DNA of 31,258 nt from Welwitschia mirabilis (GCA_051453625.1 JBOZIK010000001.1:129160218-129191475), one strand, 5' to 3'; shown: positions 21,151 to 30,988, counted from the first letter of the stretch. Notes: a model not told the origin generated them from the sequence alone. Made by a program: numbers and translations.

Positions 21151-21992
21151 NNNNNNNNNNNNNNNNNNNNNNNNNNNNNNNNNNNNNNNNNNNNNNNNNN
21201 NNNNNNNNNNNNNNNNNNNNNNNNNNNNNNNNNNNNNNNNNNNNNNNNNNNNNNNNNNNNNNNNNNNNNNNNNNNNNNNNNNNNNNNNNNNNNNNNNNNN
21301 NNNNNNNNNNNNNNNNNNNNNNNNNNNNNNNNNNNNNNNNNNNNNNNNNNNNNNNNNNNNNNNNNNNNNNNNNNNNNNNNNNNNNNNNNNNNNNNNNNNN
21401 NNNNNNNNNNNNNNNNNNNNNNNNNNNNNNNNNNNNNNNNNNNNNNNNNNNNNNNNNNNNNNNNNNNNNNNNNNNNNNNNNNNNNNNNNNNNNNNNNNNN
21501 NNNNNNNNNNNNNNNNNNNNNNNNNNNNNNNNNNNNNNNNNNNNNNNNNNNNNNNNNNNNNNNNNNNNNNNNNNNNNNNNNNNNNNNNNNNNNNNNNNNN
21601 NNNNNNNNNNNNNNNNNNNNNNNNNNNNNNNNNNNNNNNNNNNNNNNNNNNNNNNNNNNNNNNNNNNNNNNNNNNNNNNNNNNNNNNNNNNNNNNNNNNN
21701 NNNNNNNNNNNNNNNNNNNNNNNNNNNNNNNNNNNNNNNNNNNNNNNNNNNNNNNNNNNNNNNNNNNNNNNNNNNNNNNNNNNNNNNNNNNNNNNNNNNN
21801 NNNNNNNNNNNNNNNNNNNNNNNNNNNNNNNNNNNNNNNNNNNNNNNNNNNNNNNNNNNNNNNNNNNNNNNNNNNNNNNNNNNNNNNNNNNNNNNNNNNN
21901 NNNNNNNNNNNNNNNNNNNNNNNNNNNNNNNNNNNNNNNNNNNNNNNNNNNNNNNNNNNNNNNNNNNNNNNNNNNNNNNNNNNNNNNNNNNN
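21151..21992. other. Assembly gap, 842 N
   Basis: Removes most of the N-terminal half of gag. Confidence 0.99.
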
Positions 21993-22457
21993 ATAATCAC
22001 TTAAATTTATTAACTCTACATCATCTCCCAGAGGTAAATCAAAAGGATTTTGAATTTCACATTTTTAATTTGCAATTAAATCCCTAAGAGTAACATTTGC
22101 ATTTGGGGAAGAAGTTCCTATTATGATTGGAGCATTAGAAGAAGAAAATCACTTTTGTTTTTAGGATGCTTTCAATACATTAGACAGATTTGAAGAAACA
22201 AGATGATCTCTTTCTACACTATAATTTTCTTTTGCAAAATTTGATTCTAAAATAATAAAAGTAGAAAAATATTCTTCTTCAATTCTAAGAATTTGCATAC
22301 TTAGGGTGTGTGTACCTGGATTAAGCTCAAAGTCAAATAATCCTTCTTTGATGTTTTCTTTAATCAGGTTTTATTCTCTCTGATATTTTGTCTTCTTACC
22401 AGAATTCATCATATCCCTGCATGCTCAAACAACTAACATAAAGACAAAATAAAAAAT

Positions 22458-22490
22458 AGCAGACCATTGTCTGCTGGTCGTGGGGACGAC
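22458..22490. other. Two adjacent perfect hairpins
   Basis: AGCAGAC (22458-22464), CATT, GTCTGCT (22469-22475): 7-bp stem. One base later GTCGT (22477-22481), GGGG, ACGAC (22486-22490): 5-bp stem, the GC-rich form of the recurring module. Confidence 0.75.
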
Positions 22491-22546
22491 AAGAAGGATG
22501 ATGATCATACTAAATGAAAATCCAAAACTATAAAAATTATGCAAAC

Positions 22547-22575
22547 TATCATCTAGACTATCATGCAGATGATAG
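22547..22575. other. Hairpin module with two alternative stems (leader copy)
   Basis: Inner: CTATCAT (22558-22564), GCAG, ATGATAG (22569-22575). Outer alternative: CTATCATCT (22547-22555) with AGATGATAG (22567-22575). Compared with 6124-6153, the last base of the left arm is T instead of C and the first base of the right arm is A instead of G, so the pair is kept. Confidence 0.75.
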
Positions 22576-22636
22576 GAAGGATGACAATTAATTTATTTTA
22601 CAAAAAAGAAAATATAAAAAATGCGAAAAATTTTCA

Positions 22637-22666
22637 CTATCATCCTTCATGTCATGGGGACGATAA
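22637..22666. other. Hairpin module, eroded leader copy
   Basis: CTATCATCC, TTC, ATGTCAT, GG, GGACGATAA: same 30-base layout as 6124-6153 but with two mismatches in the outer stem and a weak inner stem. Confidence 0.5.
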
Positions 22667-22911
22667 ACAAAATAACAGTTTATTATAAAGAAAAATAAAG
22701 AAAAATTACAAAAAAGTAGAAACTAATTTGAAATATTAAACTGTTATGCCCTATGTCATTGAACAATAGAGAAAATGATAGGGTTCCTAAGGAAAAATTA
22801 CGGAAAATGAAGTTGTAAAAATAAACCTACTTTAACCTAAGCTAGAAAAATATAGCACTAATTCAAGTAAATAATCTGAACAGAGGATTCAAGATACTTA
22901 TCTAGTTAGTG

Positions 22912-22929
22912 ACAATCCTCTTAGCACCA
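22912..22929 (-). other. Primer-binding-site candidate of family B
   Basis: Two bases after the LTR end the minus strand reads TGGTGCTAAGAGGATTGT. Athila-type elements often use Asp-tRNA, whose complement starts TGGCGCC; the observed TGGTGCT equals this after two C-to-T changes, but the following bases do not agree well. Position is right, tRNA identity open. Confidence 0.4.
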
Positions 22930-23679
22930 AAATGTTGTGATGTGAATTTATGCAATCTTAAAGTCCTTTAGGTAAACCTATAAAATCATGTAACTTATAG
23001 AAAACACATGTTAATAATAAATAGGAGTTCACCTGAATGTTCTAATCCAATGAAGGCAATAGGCTTAGAGTTAGAAAATTGATTTTTCAAAGTATTTTTA
23101 GTTTTTTTGTCTTATAAAAAAAACTGAAAGAAAATAAACAAGTAAATGCAATGCAAGATAAATAGAGATGAAATGCAAGTGAATGGAAATGGAAATGGAT
23201 CCTACTTAGATCCTAGTCTTTCTATTACAAAGACTATTTTTTCTATAACTTATATTAATTAAGAAGAGCATCCACTAGTTCTTAACCAACATAAACTATG
23301 ATATCTATCTAAGTAAGAATATGCAATATGCGATATGAATGAAATGAAAATGTAATGCAAATCTACTAGTACTAACCAAGGTCAACCTTAATAAAGGTTT
23401 CCCTTATGATCTAAATAAATCATAGATCTGTCACATAACTATAACTAACTTAAATCATAAGGGACATTCACACATTGAAATGAAAATGAGAAATTGTATT
23501 AACTCAAAGAATATTCAGAATAACATCCACTTACAATTAGAACAATAGCACCTCAATGGAAGAGACACAGCCTAACACCAAGGAGACTCCTTTCTATAGC
23601 ATTGCATGAACTTCTTGGCCTTCAATCCTCTATCACAAGTATCGGTACAAATTATGGAGTATAAATAAAGGAGGAAAAA

Positions 23680-23690
23680 GGTATTTATAG
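23680..23690 (-). promoter_or_regulatory. TATA box of family B 5' LTR
   Basis: CTATAAATAC on the minus strand, conserved in all three LTR copies; this is the one that would transcribe the element. Confidence 0.6.
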
Positions 23691-23810
23691 TTTTTCACCT
23701 GAGGAATTGGAGGCAAAATCCTAAAGGCAGGAAACAAAAACCCTAACAACTCACATGGGTTATTTGACCTCATTTACAATGATATTTATTATAAACATGT
23801 AAAAATAGTT

Positions 23811-23848
23811 ATCATCCCGAATGTTGTGGCGATAACCATGGGGATGAT
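23811..23848. other. Hairpin module in 5' LTR with enclosing stem
   Basis: Outer arms ATCATCCC (23811-23818) and GGGATGAT (23841-23848), perfect. Inside, GTTGT (23823-23827), GGCG, ATAAC (23832-23836) pairs with one G-T. Confidence 0.65.
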
Positions 23849-24309
23849 GCAATTTGTCACTTGCCTCCATGTGCTCCATGTGGTGCCGTTAGCCCCATAG
23901 GTTATCTGCCCATGTTACTGTCGTCAACCTACCTATTATCTGGACAACATAGGGGATGATGCTGTGATAACATGTACTCCATATACTACTATCAGCTTGT
24001 CAGCCCTACACCCTCTATCCATGTTAGTAGTGTGGTTGTCCTTTGTATCGTGGGGATGACATAAGGGATGATGATCTTCCTTTTCTCCATGCTTTAAGGT
24101 AAGTCAGTATTTTGCATTATAAGGTCCTTCTTCCAAATGTGTAGTATCAGCATAAGCCAGAAAAATGCCAAAAATGTTAAGGATCACATGTTTTACTAAT
24201 CATCCTGTCAAATCTTTATAGTCATTAGTATTGCATCAAAACTTGTATGAATGTCCTGCAAAAGCACTCAAAATACACCATCAAATTTCTACAAATTAGC
24301 ATCACAATA

Positions 24310-24742
24310 GTCATATTTATATAAACATAGTTATTATAATTAGATTTATTTCAACATTAAGGAAGTGTTATAGATATATGCATATATTAGCATTGTATGT
24401 GTCTTTCTTTTATTGGAATAATTACAAGTGTTATCTACTCTCCCTTAATGCAAAGTTATATGTTTATGTTTGTATCTTATAGATTTATTATACTGTTAAT
24501 TTAAGCCATATATGATATATTTAAAAAAACATGAAACTAAGGTTATTTATTATTTATAGCAAAATAATTATTAAGTATCTTGCTACCTTAAATGGTTTAA
24601 TCAAGTAATATTCATAGTTTTTGGGTTAAAAATTTAGGACATTATACTTTAGTATCAGACTAAGTTTGAAGTTTTTTATTATGGATTTCAGGACATTACA
24701 TTTTGGTATTAAAGCAAGTTGTATAGAATTTAAGATGTTACA
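24310..24742 (+). mobile_element. Family A LTR, copy 2, right part
   Basis: GTCAT (24310-24314) is the second target-site copy. From 24315 ATTTATATAAACAT... follows 817-1253 to the end of the LTR at GATGTTACA (24742). The primer-site-like repeats are present at 24649-24660 and 24704-24715, with a weak third from 24744. The sequence after that no longer follows copy 1, so here the LTR is not followed by an internal domain. Confidence 0.88.
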
Positions 24743-24750
24743 TTTAGTAT

Positions 24751-24809
24751 AGACATCTTTAATATGGCAGATGTCTTTGCCATAGACATCTTTCGAAATA
24801 CAGATGTCT
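24751..24809. repeat. Alternating inverted 8-mers AGACATCT/AGATGTCT
   Basis: AGACATCT (24751-24758), AGATGTCT (24769-24776), AGACATCT (24784-24791), AGATGTCT (24802-24809). Any neighbouring pair can form an 8-bp stem with a loop of 7 to 10 bases. Confidence 0.85.
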
Positions 24810-25250
24810 TCAGTCAATTATATCTATCCTTTATGAATTTTGAGTCAAAGCTTCTGTGTTCTTTAAACTTTAAGGGTTGACTAACTTGATCCTATTGTCA
24901 ATTCAATGTTTTCTAATTTTTATTATCTCCACATTAGACATATCATATTTAACAAGTGGAATCATCAAATCTAGGATTTTACCAACACTATGCTTATCTC
25001 CAAAGGGAGTAAAAAGACAACGTATGAGTTATGTTAAAGGAGCTTCTAAGTCATTGACCAATTTTGATTACTTGATCTATATACCCCTCCTAAGGGAGAG
25101 TACCATGTATTGTTGGTAGTTTACTTACACCTCAAAATCACTAAATTTTAAAATTTTATTAAACATGTATCCCTTAATGATGAAATCCAAGTGGAATTTG
25201 CCAATGTACCTTTAGCCTTCAGCTAATATACCTTCGATTACTAAGGTGAA
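24810..25250. other. AT-rich sequence, nothing recognised
   Basis: Flank between the family-A LTR and the copia LTR. The open frame at 24877-25119 has no recognisable domain. Confidence 0.4.
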
Positions 25251-26484
25251 TGTTGGAATCTAGATCTTAGTACATCTAAGATGTTTCTATTTAAGAGAGA
25301 CATAACTCTCTATACAAATTGTGTTGAATTATTATTTGTCAATTGATGTCAAACTAATGTTTTTTTTGTAGTACAATTTGTTGTATTTTATGCAAAAAAT
25401 ATTTATTATTTAGAGGCCAGAAACTGAAGAAATGACTATCACGTTCTAATCTTGAAATCTATCAAGTTTTGTTACCCTCCTAAGGGGTTGACCAGATTTC
25501 TAAGTGGTCGATTACACCTAGAACAAACTCTTATAAATGAACTAAATCTAGAGGGATCAAATAAACATCTGAGGGGTCGAATAAACCTAAGCACTATGCA
25601 CTTGATACTTCTAAGCTAATTATCAAGGAGTTTATCAGACAACTAAGGGATTGACCGGATCTGAGAACTAAACATCAATACTTCACATTCGATTAACAAG
25701 GGGTCGCTCGGATTCCTAAGGAGCCAACTAGACTTGATGTAAAAAAACTGAGATGGATTTTATTAGGATTAAGTAGGTGACCAGATAGATCTGCAGGCAA
25801 TTGGATGAGTGGTTGATAGGACTTTAAGGGATCGACCAAACATGGAGCCGTAAGAAATTGGAGCAACTAAAAAGTTCAATTGTGTAACCTATTTAAGTGA
25901 CTACACTAGGAGCAGTTGACTAAACATTTAAGGGATCAACCAACCGAGATGAAAACACAAATTTTATATTAATTATGTAGCTATTTTATGGTCATTGAAA
26001 GTGCATTTTCACTTGTAATAATCCTAAAATCCTTCCATTATAAATAGTCAAGAGTTAAATTACTATTACACCTTTTGCCAGACTATAGAATCTTGATGAT
26101 AGATCATTATACTCTTTTAGAATCGTGTCCCTGATCAAATACAAATCAACATTCATTGTATCTTTTCATATGAGGTCATATCTATAGCATCCTATTACTA
26201 TTAGATTGTATCATCTTCAAGTGAATTGCTCTATTATTCTCATTGAGTTAAAGATCGAGTGATACCTATGTACTTGGGTATACTATCATCAATTTCATAC
26301 TTTCTCGCAAAAAGGTTGAGACTGAGCCTTCAGAAAAAGTTTGTTTGTAAAGGTTATAGGTAAACTTGTAATACCTAGAAGAGTTTAATGGAGATCCATA
26401 TCAGGCTTAGATAAAAGCTAATCGTTGAGAGGGAGTAGGGGATTTTCCTGAACCACTATAAACTTGTATGCATATGATTGATAT
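25251..26484 (+). mobile_element. 5' LTR of Ty1/copia element (3' end in gap)
   Basis: Begins TGTTGGAATCTAG, carries a TATA box at 26039, and near the gap GAACCACTATAAACTTG, a stretch seen near the end of many plant copia LTRs. It is followed, after the gap, by a copia gag in the right orientation. Over 25485-25950 short motifs of the type AGGGRTYGACC recur about every 40 to 70 bases. The left border rests on TGTTG only; no second LTR is in the window for comparison. Confidence 0.6.
26039..26046 (+). promoter_or_regulatory. TATA box of the copia LTR
   Basis: TATAAATA in an AT-rich context, about 450 bases before the gap; it would transcribe the copia genes. Confidence 0.5.
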
Positions 26485-27164
26485 NNNNNNNNNNNNNNNN
26501 NNNNNNNNNNNNNNNNNNNNNNNNNNNNNNNNNNNNNNNNNNNNNNNNNNNNNNNNNNNNNNNNNNNNNNNNNNNNNNNNNNNNNNNNNNNNNNNNNNNN
26601 NNNNNNNNNNNNNNNNNNNNNNNNNNNNNNNNNNNNNNNNNNNNNNNNNNNNNNNNNNNNNNNNNNNNNNNNNNNNNNNNNNNNNNNNNNNNNNNNNNNN
26701 NNNNNNNNNNNNNNNNNNNNNNNNNNNNNNNNNNNNNNNNNNNNNNNNNNNNNNNNNNNNNNNNNNNNNNNNNNNNNNNNNNNNNNNNNNNNNNNNNNNN
26801 NNNNNNNNNNNNNNNNNNNNNNNNNNNNNNNNNNNNNNNNNNNNNNNNNNNNNNNNNNNNNNNNNNNNNNNNNNNNNNNNNNNNNNNNNNNNNNNNNNNN
26901 NNNNNNNNNNNNNNNNNNNNNNNNNNNNNNNNNNNNNNNNNNNNNNNNNNNNNNNNNNNNNNNNNNNNNNNNNNNNNNNNNNNNNNNNNNNNNNNNNNNN
27001 NNNNNNNNNNNNNNNNNNNNNNNNNNNNNNNNNNNNNNNNNNNNNNNNNNNNNNNNNNNNNNNNNNNNNNNNNNNNNNNNNNNNNNNNNNNNNNNNNNNN
27101 NNNNNNNNNNNNNNNNNNNNNNNNNNNNNNNNNNNNNNNNNNNNNNNNNNNNNNNNNNNNNNNN
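26485..27164. other. Assembly gap, 680 N
   Basis: Hides the LTR end, primer-binding site and leader of the copia element. Confidence 0.99.
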
Positions 27165-27191
27165 AATTGATTTAGACTCTAGAAACCAAAA

Positions 27192-28140
27192 ATGAGTAAT
27201 CCCTTTGATGGTTTTTCCACTAGTCATCCACCTATGTTTGATGGGTTAAATTATGTTTATTGAAAATCCCGAATGAGAATCTTCCTTAGATTCTTAGATG
27301 GAGATATTAAAGAGATTATTTATAAAGGATATACTATGCCTATATTAGCAAAACCTGATGCAAATGGTAATACCATTTTAGTCCCAAAAACCTAAGACCA
27401 TTGAACTACCACTGATAGATCCAAAGCCACCACAAAAGCTCGTGCTTTTAATGCTATGTCTTATGCAGTTTGTATAGATGAATTTAAACACATTGTAAAT
27501 TGTGAACATGCAAAGGAAGCATGGGATATTCTTGATGTTGCACATAAATAAACATCCATAGTTCAGCAAGCCAAGCTCTAAATGCTTATATCTAAATTTG
27601 AAGACATTTATATGAATGAAGAGAAGACTTTACAAGAGTTCTTTACTAGACTTATCAATATCATCAATTTCATGAAAAGCCTAAGTAAATGATTGAATAA
27701 AGCAAAAGTGGTAAGAAAAGTGTTACTATCCCTTCCAAAGAGATTTGAATTGAAAGTCACCACAATCAAGGAAAGTAAAGATATCAACATAATGGCATTA
27801 GAACAACTTCAAAGTAATTTGCAAACATATGAATTAAAATTTTCTAAAGATAAGAAGAAAGGTATTACTTTGAAGTGTGTGTAAGAAAAGTACAGGTCAA
27901 AGAAATCAAATAAAGATTTAGATGATGATGAAGTTGCTCTCCTAGCAAGAAGGTTCAAGAAATTCTTACATAGAAGGAAAATGAAAGGTGAACCAAGTAG
28001 AAGCATAAGACAAGAACACCCAAAGTACAAGAAGGAGTAAGACAAAGGAAAATAGATCCAATGCTACACTTGAAAAATATTTGAACATATAACAAATGAA
28101 TGCTCAAAAAATAAAAGAGATCACAGAAAATCAAAGACAT
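27192..28140 (+). pseudogene. Copia Gag, decayed (SIRE-like)
   Basis: Starts MSNPFDGFSTSHPPMFDGLN, with a TGA at 27261-27263 soon after, where Trp is usual. It continues KARAFNAMSYAVCIDEF, CEHAKEAWDILDVAHK, EEKTLQEFFTRLINIINF, KVVRKVLLSLPKRFELKVTT, LQSNLQTYELKFSKDKKK and DDDEVALLARRFKKFLHRRK. This is the coat-protein domain order of plant Ty1/copia elements, closest in feel to the SIRE group. The zinc knuckle follows at 28062-28103, but its second Cys is a TGA stop (28071-28073); the other Cys and the His remain. Several stops; not functional. Confidence 0.88.
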
Positions 28141-28180
28141 CTTCATATGTTATTTTTCCTATGTTGCTTAAGAAGAGCTT

Positions 28181-28960
28181 TGGCATAAATGATTAGATCA
28201 TGTTAATTATGATCAACTAAAAACGATTATTCATAAGAACATTGTAAAAAGTATTTCTAAAATAAATGTAAAAAAATAAGGTTTATGTGATGCGTGCTAA
28301 AAGGAGAAACAAATAAGGACTTTACATAAAAGTAAAAATCAAGTTTCCACAATTATGCCATTAGAGCTCATTCAGACAGACTTGGTAGATCCCACTTAAA
28401 CTCAAAGTCTAGGTGATAAACATTATTTTCTTACTATGATTGATAATTACTCTAGATGTACATGGGTTGCACTTCTTTCAAACAAATCTGAAACTTATAA
28501 ATATTGGGTTGAGATATGTAATAAGATTCAAAATGAGAAATGGTATACCATAAAGAAAATAAGAAGTAATTACGATGGTGAATTTGAGAACCATTTATTT
28601 GAGAAATAATGCATTGACAATGGAATTGATCATTAATTTTTAGCTTCTAAAATGCCACAACAAAATGATATAGTTGAAAAAAAGAACAAAGTCCTTCAAA
28701 AAAGGCACGAACTATGTTAAATAACAAGGAAGTTTCAAAATCGTTTTGGGCCAAGGCGGTTAGCATAGCATGTTGTATTATTAACAGAGTTTATCTTAGA
28801 CCCAGTATGGATAAAACACCATATGAGTTGTAGAAAGGAAGACAACCTAATGTTTCATATTTTAAAATCTTCAAAAGTAAATGTTATGTGCCAAAATATA
28901 GAGAATAGTTACATAAATTTGAATCTAAAGCCAATGAAGCTATATTTTTGGGTTATTCAA
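28181..28960 (+). pseudogene. Copia integrase, decayed
   Basis: Opens with the zinc-binding pre-integrase part: WHK, stop, LDHVNYDQLKTIIHKNIVKS, then LCDAC; both His and both Cys are kept. Core: LELIQTDLVDPT holds the first catalytic Asp; KKIRSNYDGEFEN has Asn (28568-28570) at the place of the second; PQQNDIVEKKN keeps the Glu. A frame change follows near 28700 in an A run. Then SFWAKAVSIACCIINRVYLR, a TAG (28831-28833), FKIFKSKCYVPKY, a TAG (28906-28908), and KANEAIFLGYSTRSRAYRIF. Integrase before RT is diagnostic of Ty1/copia. It starts only about 80 bases after the gag zinc knuckle, so the protease is missing. Confidence 0.88.
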
Positions 28961-29271
28961 CTAGAAGTAGAGCTTATCGTATCTTCAACAAGAGAAGTTT
29001 AACTATAGAAGAATTAATAAATGTGCAAATTGATAATCTTAACACAAGGCCTATTGGTTCAAATGATAAAGAAGACATATCTCTAAGCATCCCCACAACT
29101 AATGTAGTATCAACTAAAAATGAAAAAGCTCCTTTAAAAGAAGTCACAGCTAAAAAGTACAAAGAGCTAAAAGATCACTCTTTAGGATTTATTATTGGAG
29201 AAGTTAGCTTAAAAATAAAGATAAAGAGTTATATGAAGAATTTTTGTGTCCACATTTGTTATGTGTCTTAA

Positions 29272-30235
29272 ATAGAACCTAATAAATTTAAAGAAGTTAA
29301 ATACCATGAAGAATGAATGACTCTTATGCAACATGAATTACAACAATTTAAGAGAAATGATGTTTGGAAACTTGTAAAAAGGTCAAAAGACAAAAACATC
29401 ATTGGGAAAAAGTGGATATTTAAAAAAAAATGTAATAAAGAAAATAAAGTCATTAAAAACAAAGCAAGATTAGTAGTACAAAACTACAACTAAATAAAAG
29501 AAATTGATGTAGGTAACACATTTGCTCCAGTTGCAAGGCTTGATAGTATTAGAATGTTTTTATTATTTGCAGCCCTTAAAAATTTCAAAGTGTATCAAGT
29601 GAATGTTAAGAGTGCATTTTTAAATGGTATCTTAAATGAAGAAGTTTATGTAGAGTACCCATAAGGTTTTATTAATACTAATCTGATCATGTTTATAAAC
29701 TTAGGAAAGCTTTGTATGAGTTGAAGAAAGCTCCAAGAGGTTGGTATGAAAAGCTAGCCACTTTTTTGAATGATAATGATTATATTTGCTGAACAGTAGA
29801 TAAGACTTTATTTGTTAAGAATCTAAAAAATGAGTTTATCATTATACAAATCTATGTTGATGATATCATATTTGATGCCTCTAACAAAGAATTATCAAAA
29901 GAATTTGCAATAATTATGATAATACATCTTGAAATGAGCATGCTTAGTGAAGTGAAAAATGTTTCTTTGTTTATAGATTAAGAAAATAAAGAATGGAATA
30001 TTTATTTTTCAATCTAAATATGCAAAATATTAAATAAAACTTTTTGGATTAGAGAATGCAAAGCAATTGATACTCTAATGTCAACATCTTATAAAGCAAG
30101 TTTGGATGAAAATAGAAAATCAGTAGATTAGAAGCTTTATAGGAGCATGATTGGAAGTTTATTATATTTAACTACTAGCAGGTCAGATATCATGTTTAGT
30201 ATTATATTTGTGCAAGGTACCAAACTCAACCAAAA
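29272..30235 (+). pseudogene. Copia reverse transcriptase, decayed
   Basis: Reads MQHELQQFKRNDVWKLVKRS, KDKNIIGKKWIFKKK, NKARLVVQNYN, a TAA (29491-29493), FAPVARLDSIRMFLLFAALK, then YQVNVKSAFLNG, where Asn (29602-29604) stands at the first catalytic Asp. NEEVYVEYP, a TAA (29662-29664) and a frame change follow, then KLRKALYELKKAPRGWYEKL. The second catalytic motif YVDD is intact (29853-29864). The C-terminal part is broken up, with LYRSMIGSLLYLTTSRSDIM recognisable around 30140. Not functional. Confidence 0.88.
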
Positions 30236-30709
30236 AAATCACACTTACAAATAGTAAAAAGAATTGTTAGATATGTAAAAGGCACATTTGATTATGGTTT
30301 ATGGTATCCTACAGAAACATCCTTTAAGCTTATAGGTTTTAGTGATGCATATTGGGCTGGATGTAAGGATGATAAAAAGAGAACAAATGGAAATTATTTT
30401 CTATTAGAATCATGCTTAGTATTATAGACAAGCAAAAAGAAAAATTCAATCTCCCTTCCAATAGCAGAAGCTGAGTATATTACCACATGGATTTTTTATG
30501 CTTATCTTCTTTAGATGAAGGAAATGTTAAAGAACTTTGGTGTAAATTTTGAACAAGTTCCTATTTTTTATAATAATATCAATGCTATAAATATTTCTAA
30601 AAATCTTGTTCACACTCTAGAACCAAGAGATCAAATTAAAAAAGGAAACATTACTATGAATTTTATTAACACAGATCATCAACTAATAGATATTTTGTCA
30701 AACCATTGA
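30236..30709 (+). pseudogene. Copia RNase H, decayed
   Basis: Reads KRIVRYVKGTFDYGLWYP, KLIGFSDAYWAGCKDDKK with the first catalytic Asp kept (30344-30346), LESCLVL, a TAG (30425-30427), KKKNSISLPIAEAEYITT with the catalytic Glu, then KEMLKNFGVNFEQVPIFY, NINAINISKNLVHT and INTDHQLIDIL, ending at the stop 30707-30709. After LVHT about a dozen expected residues are missing. RNase H removes the RNA template after copying; this is the end of copia pol. Confidence 0.85.
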
Positions 30710-30988
30710 GTTTTAATAATTTTATTCATCTTTAAAATGAACTAAGGATTATCTCACTGTCCTCTAGCTAATTATAGGACAATTGACTAGATCTATGATT
30801 TGGTCAACTGGATAGATCGATTAACTAACCTAAAAGCCTAGTCACCTAAACCCTTACTGTATTGTAGACTTGTGTCTTAACAGGTCAATCAGAACTCAAA
30901 CCAGTCGACTAGACCTGTAGGGTTATAGTGTAAAAGTACCATTGGTGGATCTAATTTATTTCTTAAAATCACCCTAATTGACCTTTTC

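Larger units (their letters stand above)
20215..22412 (-). pseudogene. Gag of family B, decayed, with gap
   Basis: Gag forms the virus-like particle around the element RNA. The likely start is one of two adjacent ATG (22412 or 22409), reading MMNSGKKTKYQRE before an early stop. After the 842-N gap comes PINEFCKEELVDYFYSGLN and LNLSLDDAWSLLENFVEIS, typical of the retrotransposon gag core. Then a complete zinc knuckle, CELCEDESHPTREC (C-X2-C-X4-H-X4-C, 20733-20774). The C-terminal part is NLVNVLQQTMLLNQRPQGSL and KIVTRSGKNTIPSIHD, the linker to protease seen in Athila-like elements. Stops and frame changes occur between these pieces. Confidence 0.85.
22413..22911 (-). other. Untranslated leader of family B with hairpin modules
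   Basis: Stretch between primer site and gag. It is AT-rich and has no open frame of note. It contains the hairpins listed separately, at spacings of roughly 80 to 90 bases. A leader of this kind carries dimerisation and packaging signals in retroelements; whether these hairpins serve that is unknown. Confidence 0.6.
11395..24309 (-). mobile_element. Family B full-length Ty3/gypsy retrotransposon, Athila-like, defective
   Basis: A minus-strand element of about 12.9 kb, including gaps, runs in its own 5'-3' direction: LTR (24309-22933), primer-site candidate, leader with hairpins, gag, protease, RT-RNase H, integrase, long non-coding 3' part, purine tract, LTR (12758-11395). The domain order protease-RT-RNase H-integrase is that of Ty3/gypsy. 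RT features such as KPIKKPQRKLNLALK and KDHFPSPFLDQVL, the absence of any visible chromodomain, and the length fit the Athila lineage (inference). The LTR ends are TGTT...AACA, and the element is flanked by GTGAT/GTCAT. The two LTRs differ by roughly one base in eight to nine in the 200 bases compared by eye, so it is old. Every reading frame is broken. Confidence 0.9.
22933..24309 (-). mobile_element. 5' LTR of the family B element
   Basis: 1377 bp, TGTTGTGATGTGAATT at its left and AGCATCACAATA at its right edge. The terminal CA-type end has become TA on the plus strand. It would drive transcription of the element leftwards. Confidence 0.93.

Noticed and set aside
17929-22004. Long open frames spanning 17988-18250, 18794-19456 and 21151-21992, and likewise 26485-27164
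   Set aside because: They consist almost entirely of N translated as X; only gap flanks are real.
22458-22666. CRISPR-like array, because of repeated hairpins at roughly even spacing
   Set aside because: Repeats are short and variable, there are no equal-length spacers, and the context is a plant retrotransposon leader.
27378-29462. Minus-strand frames opposite the copia genes
   Set aside because: Hydrophobic shadow frames of decayed plus-strand gag, integrase and RT.
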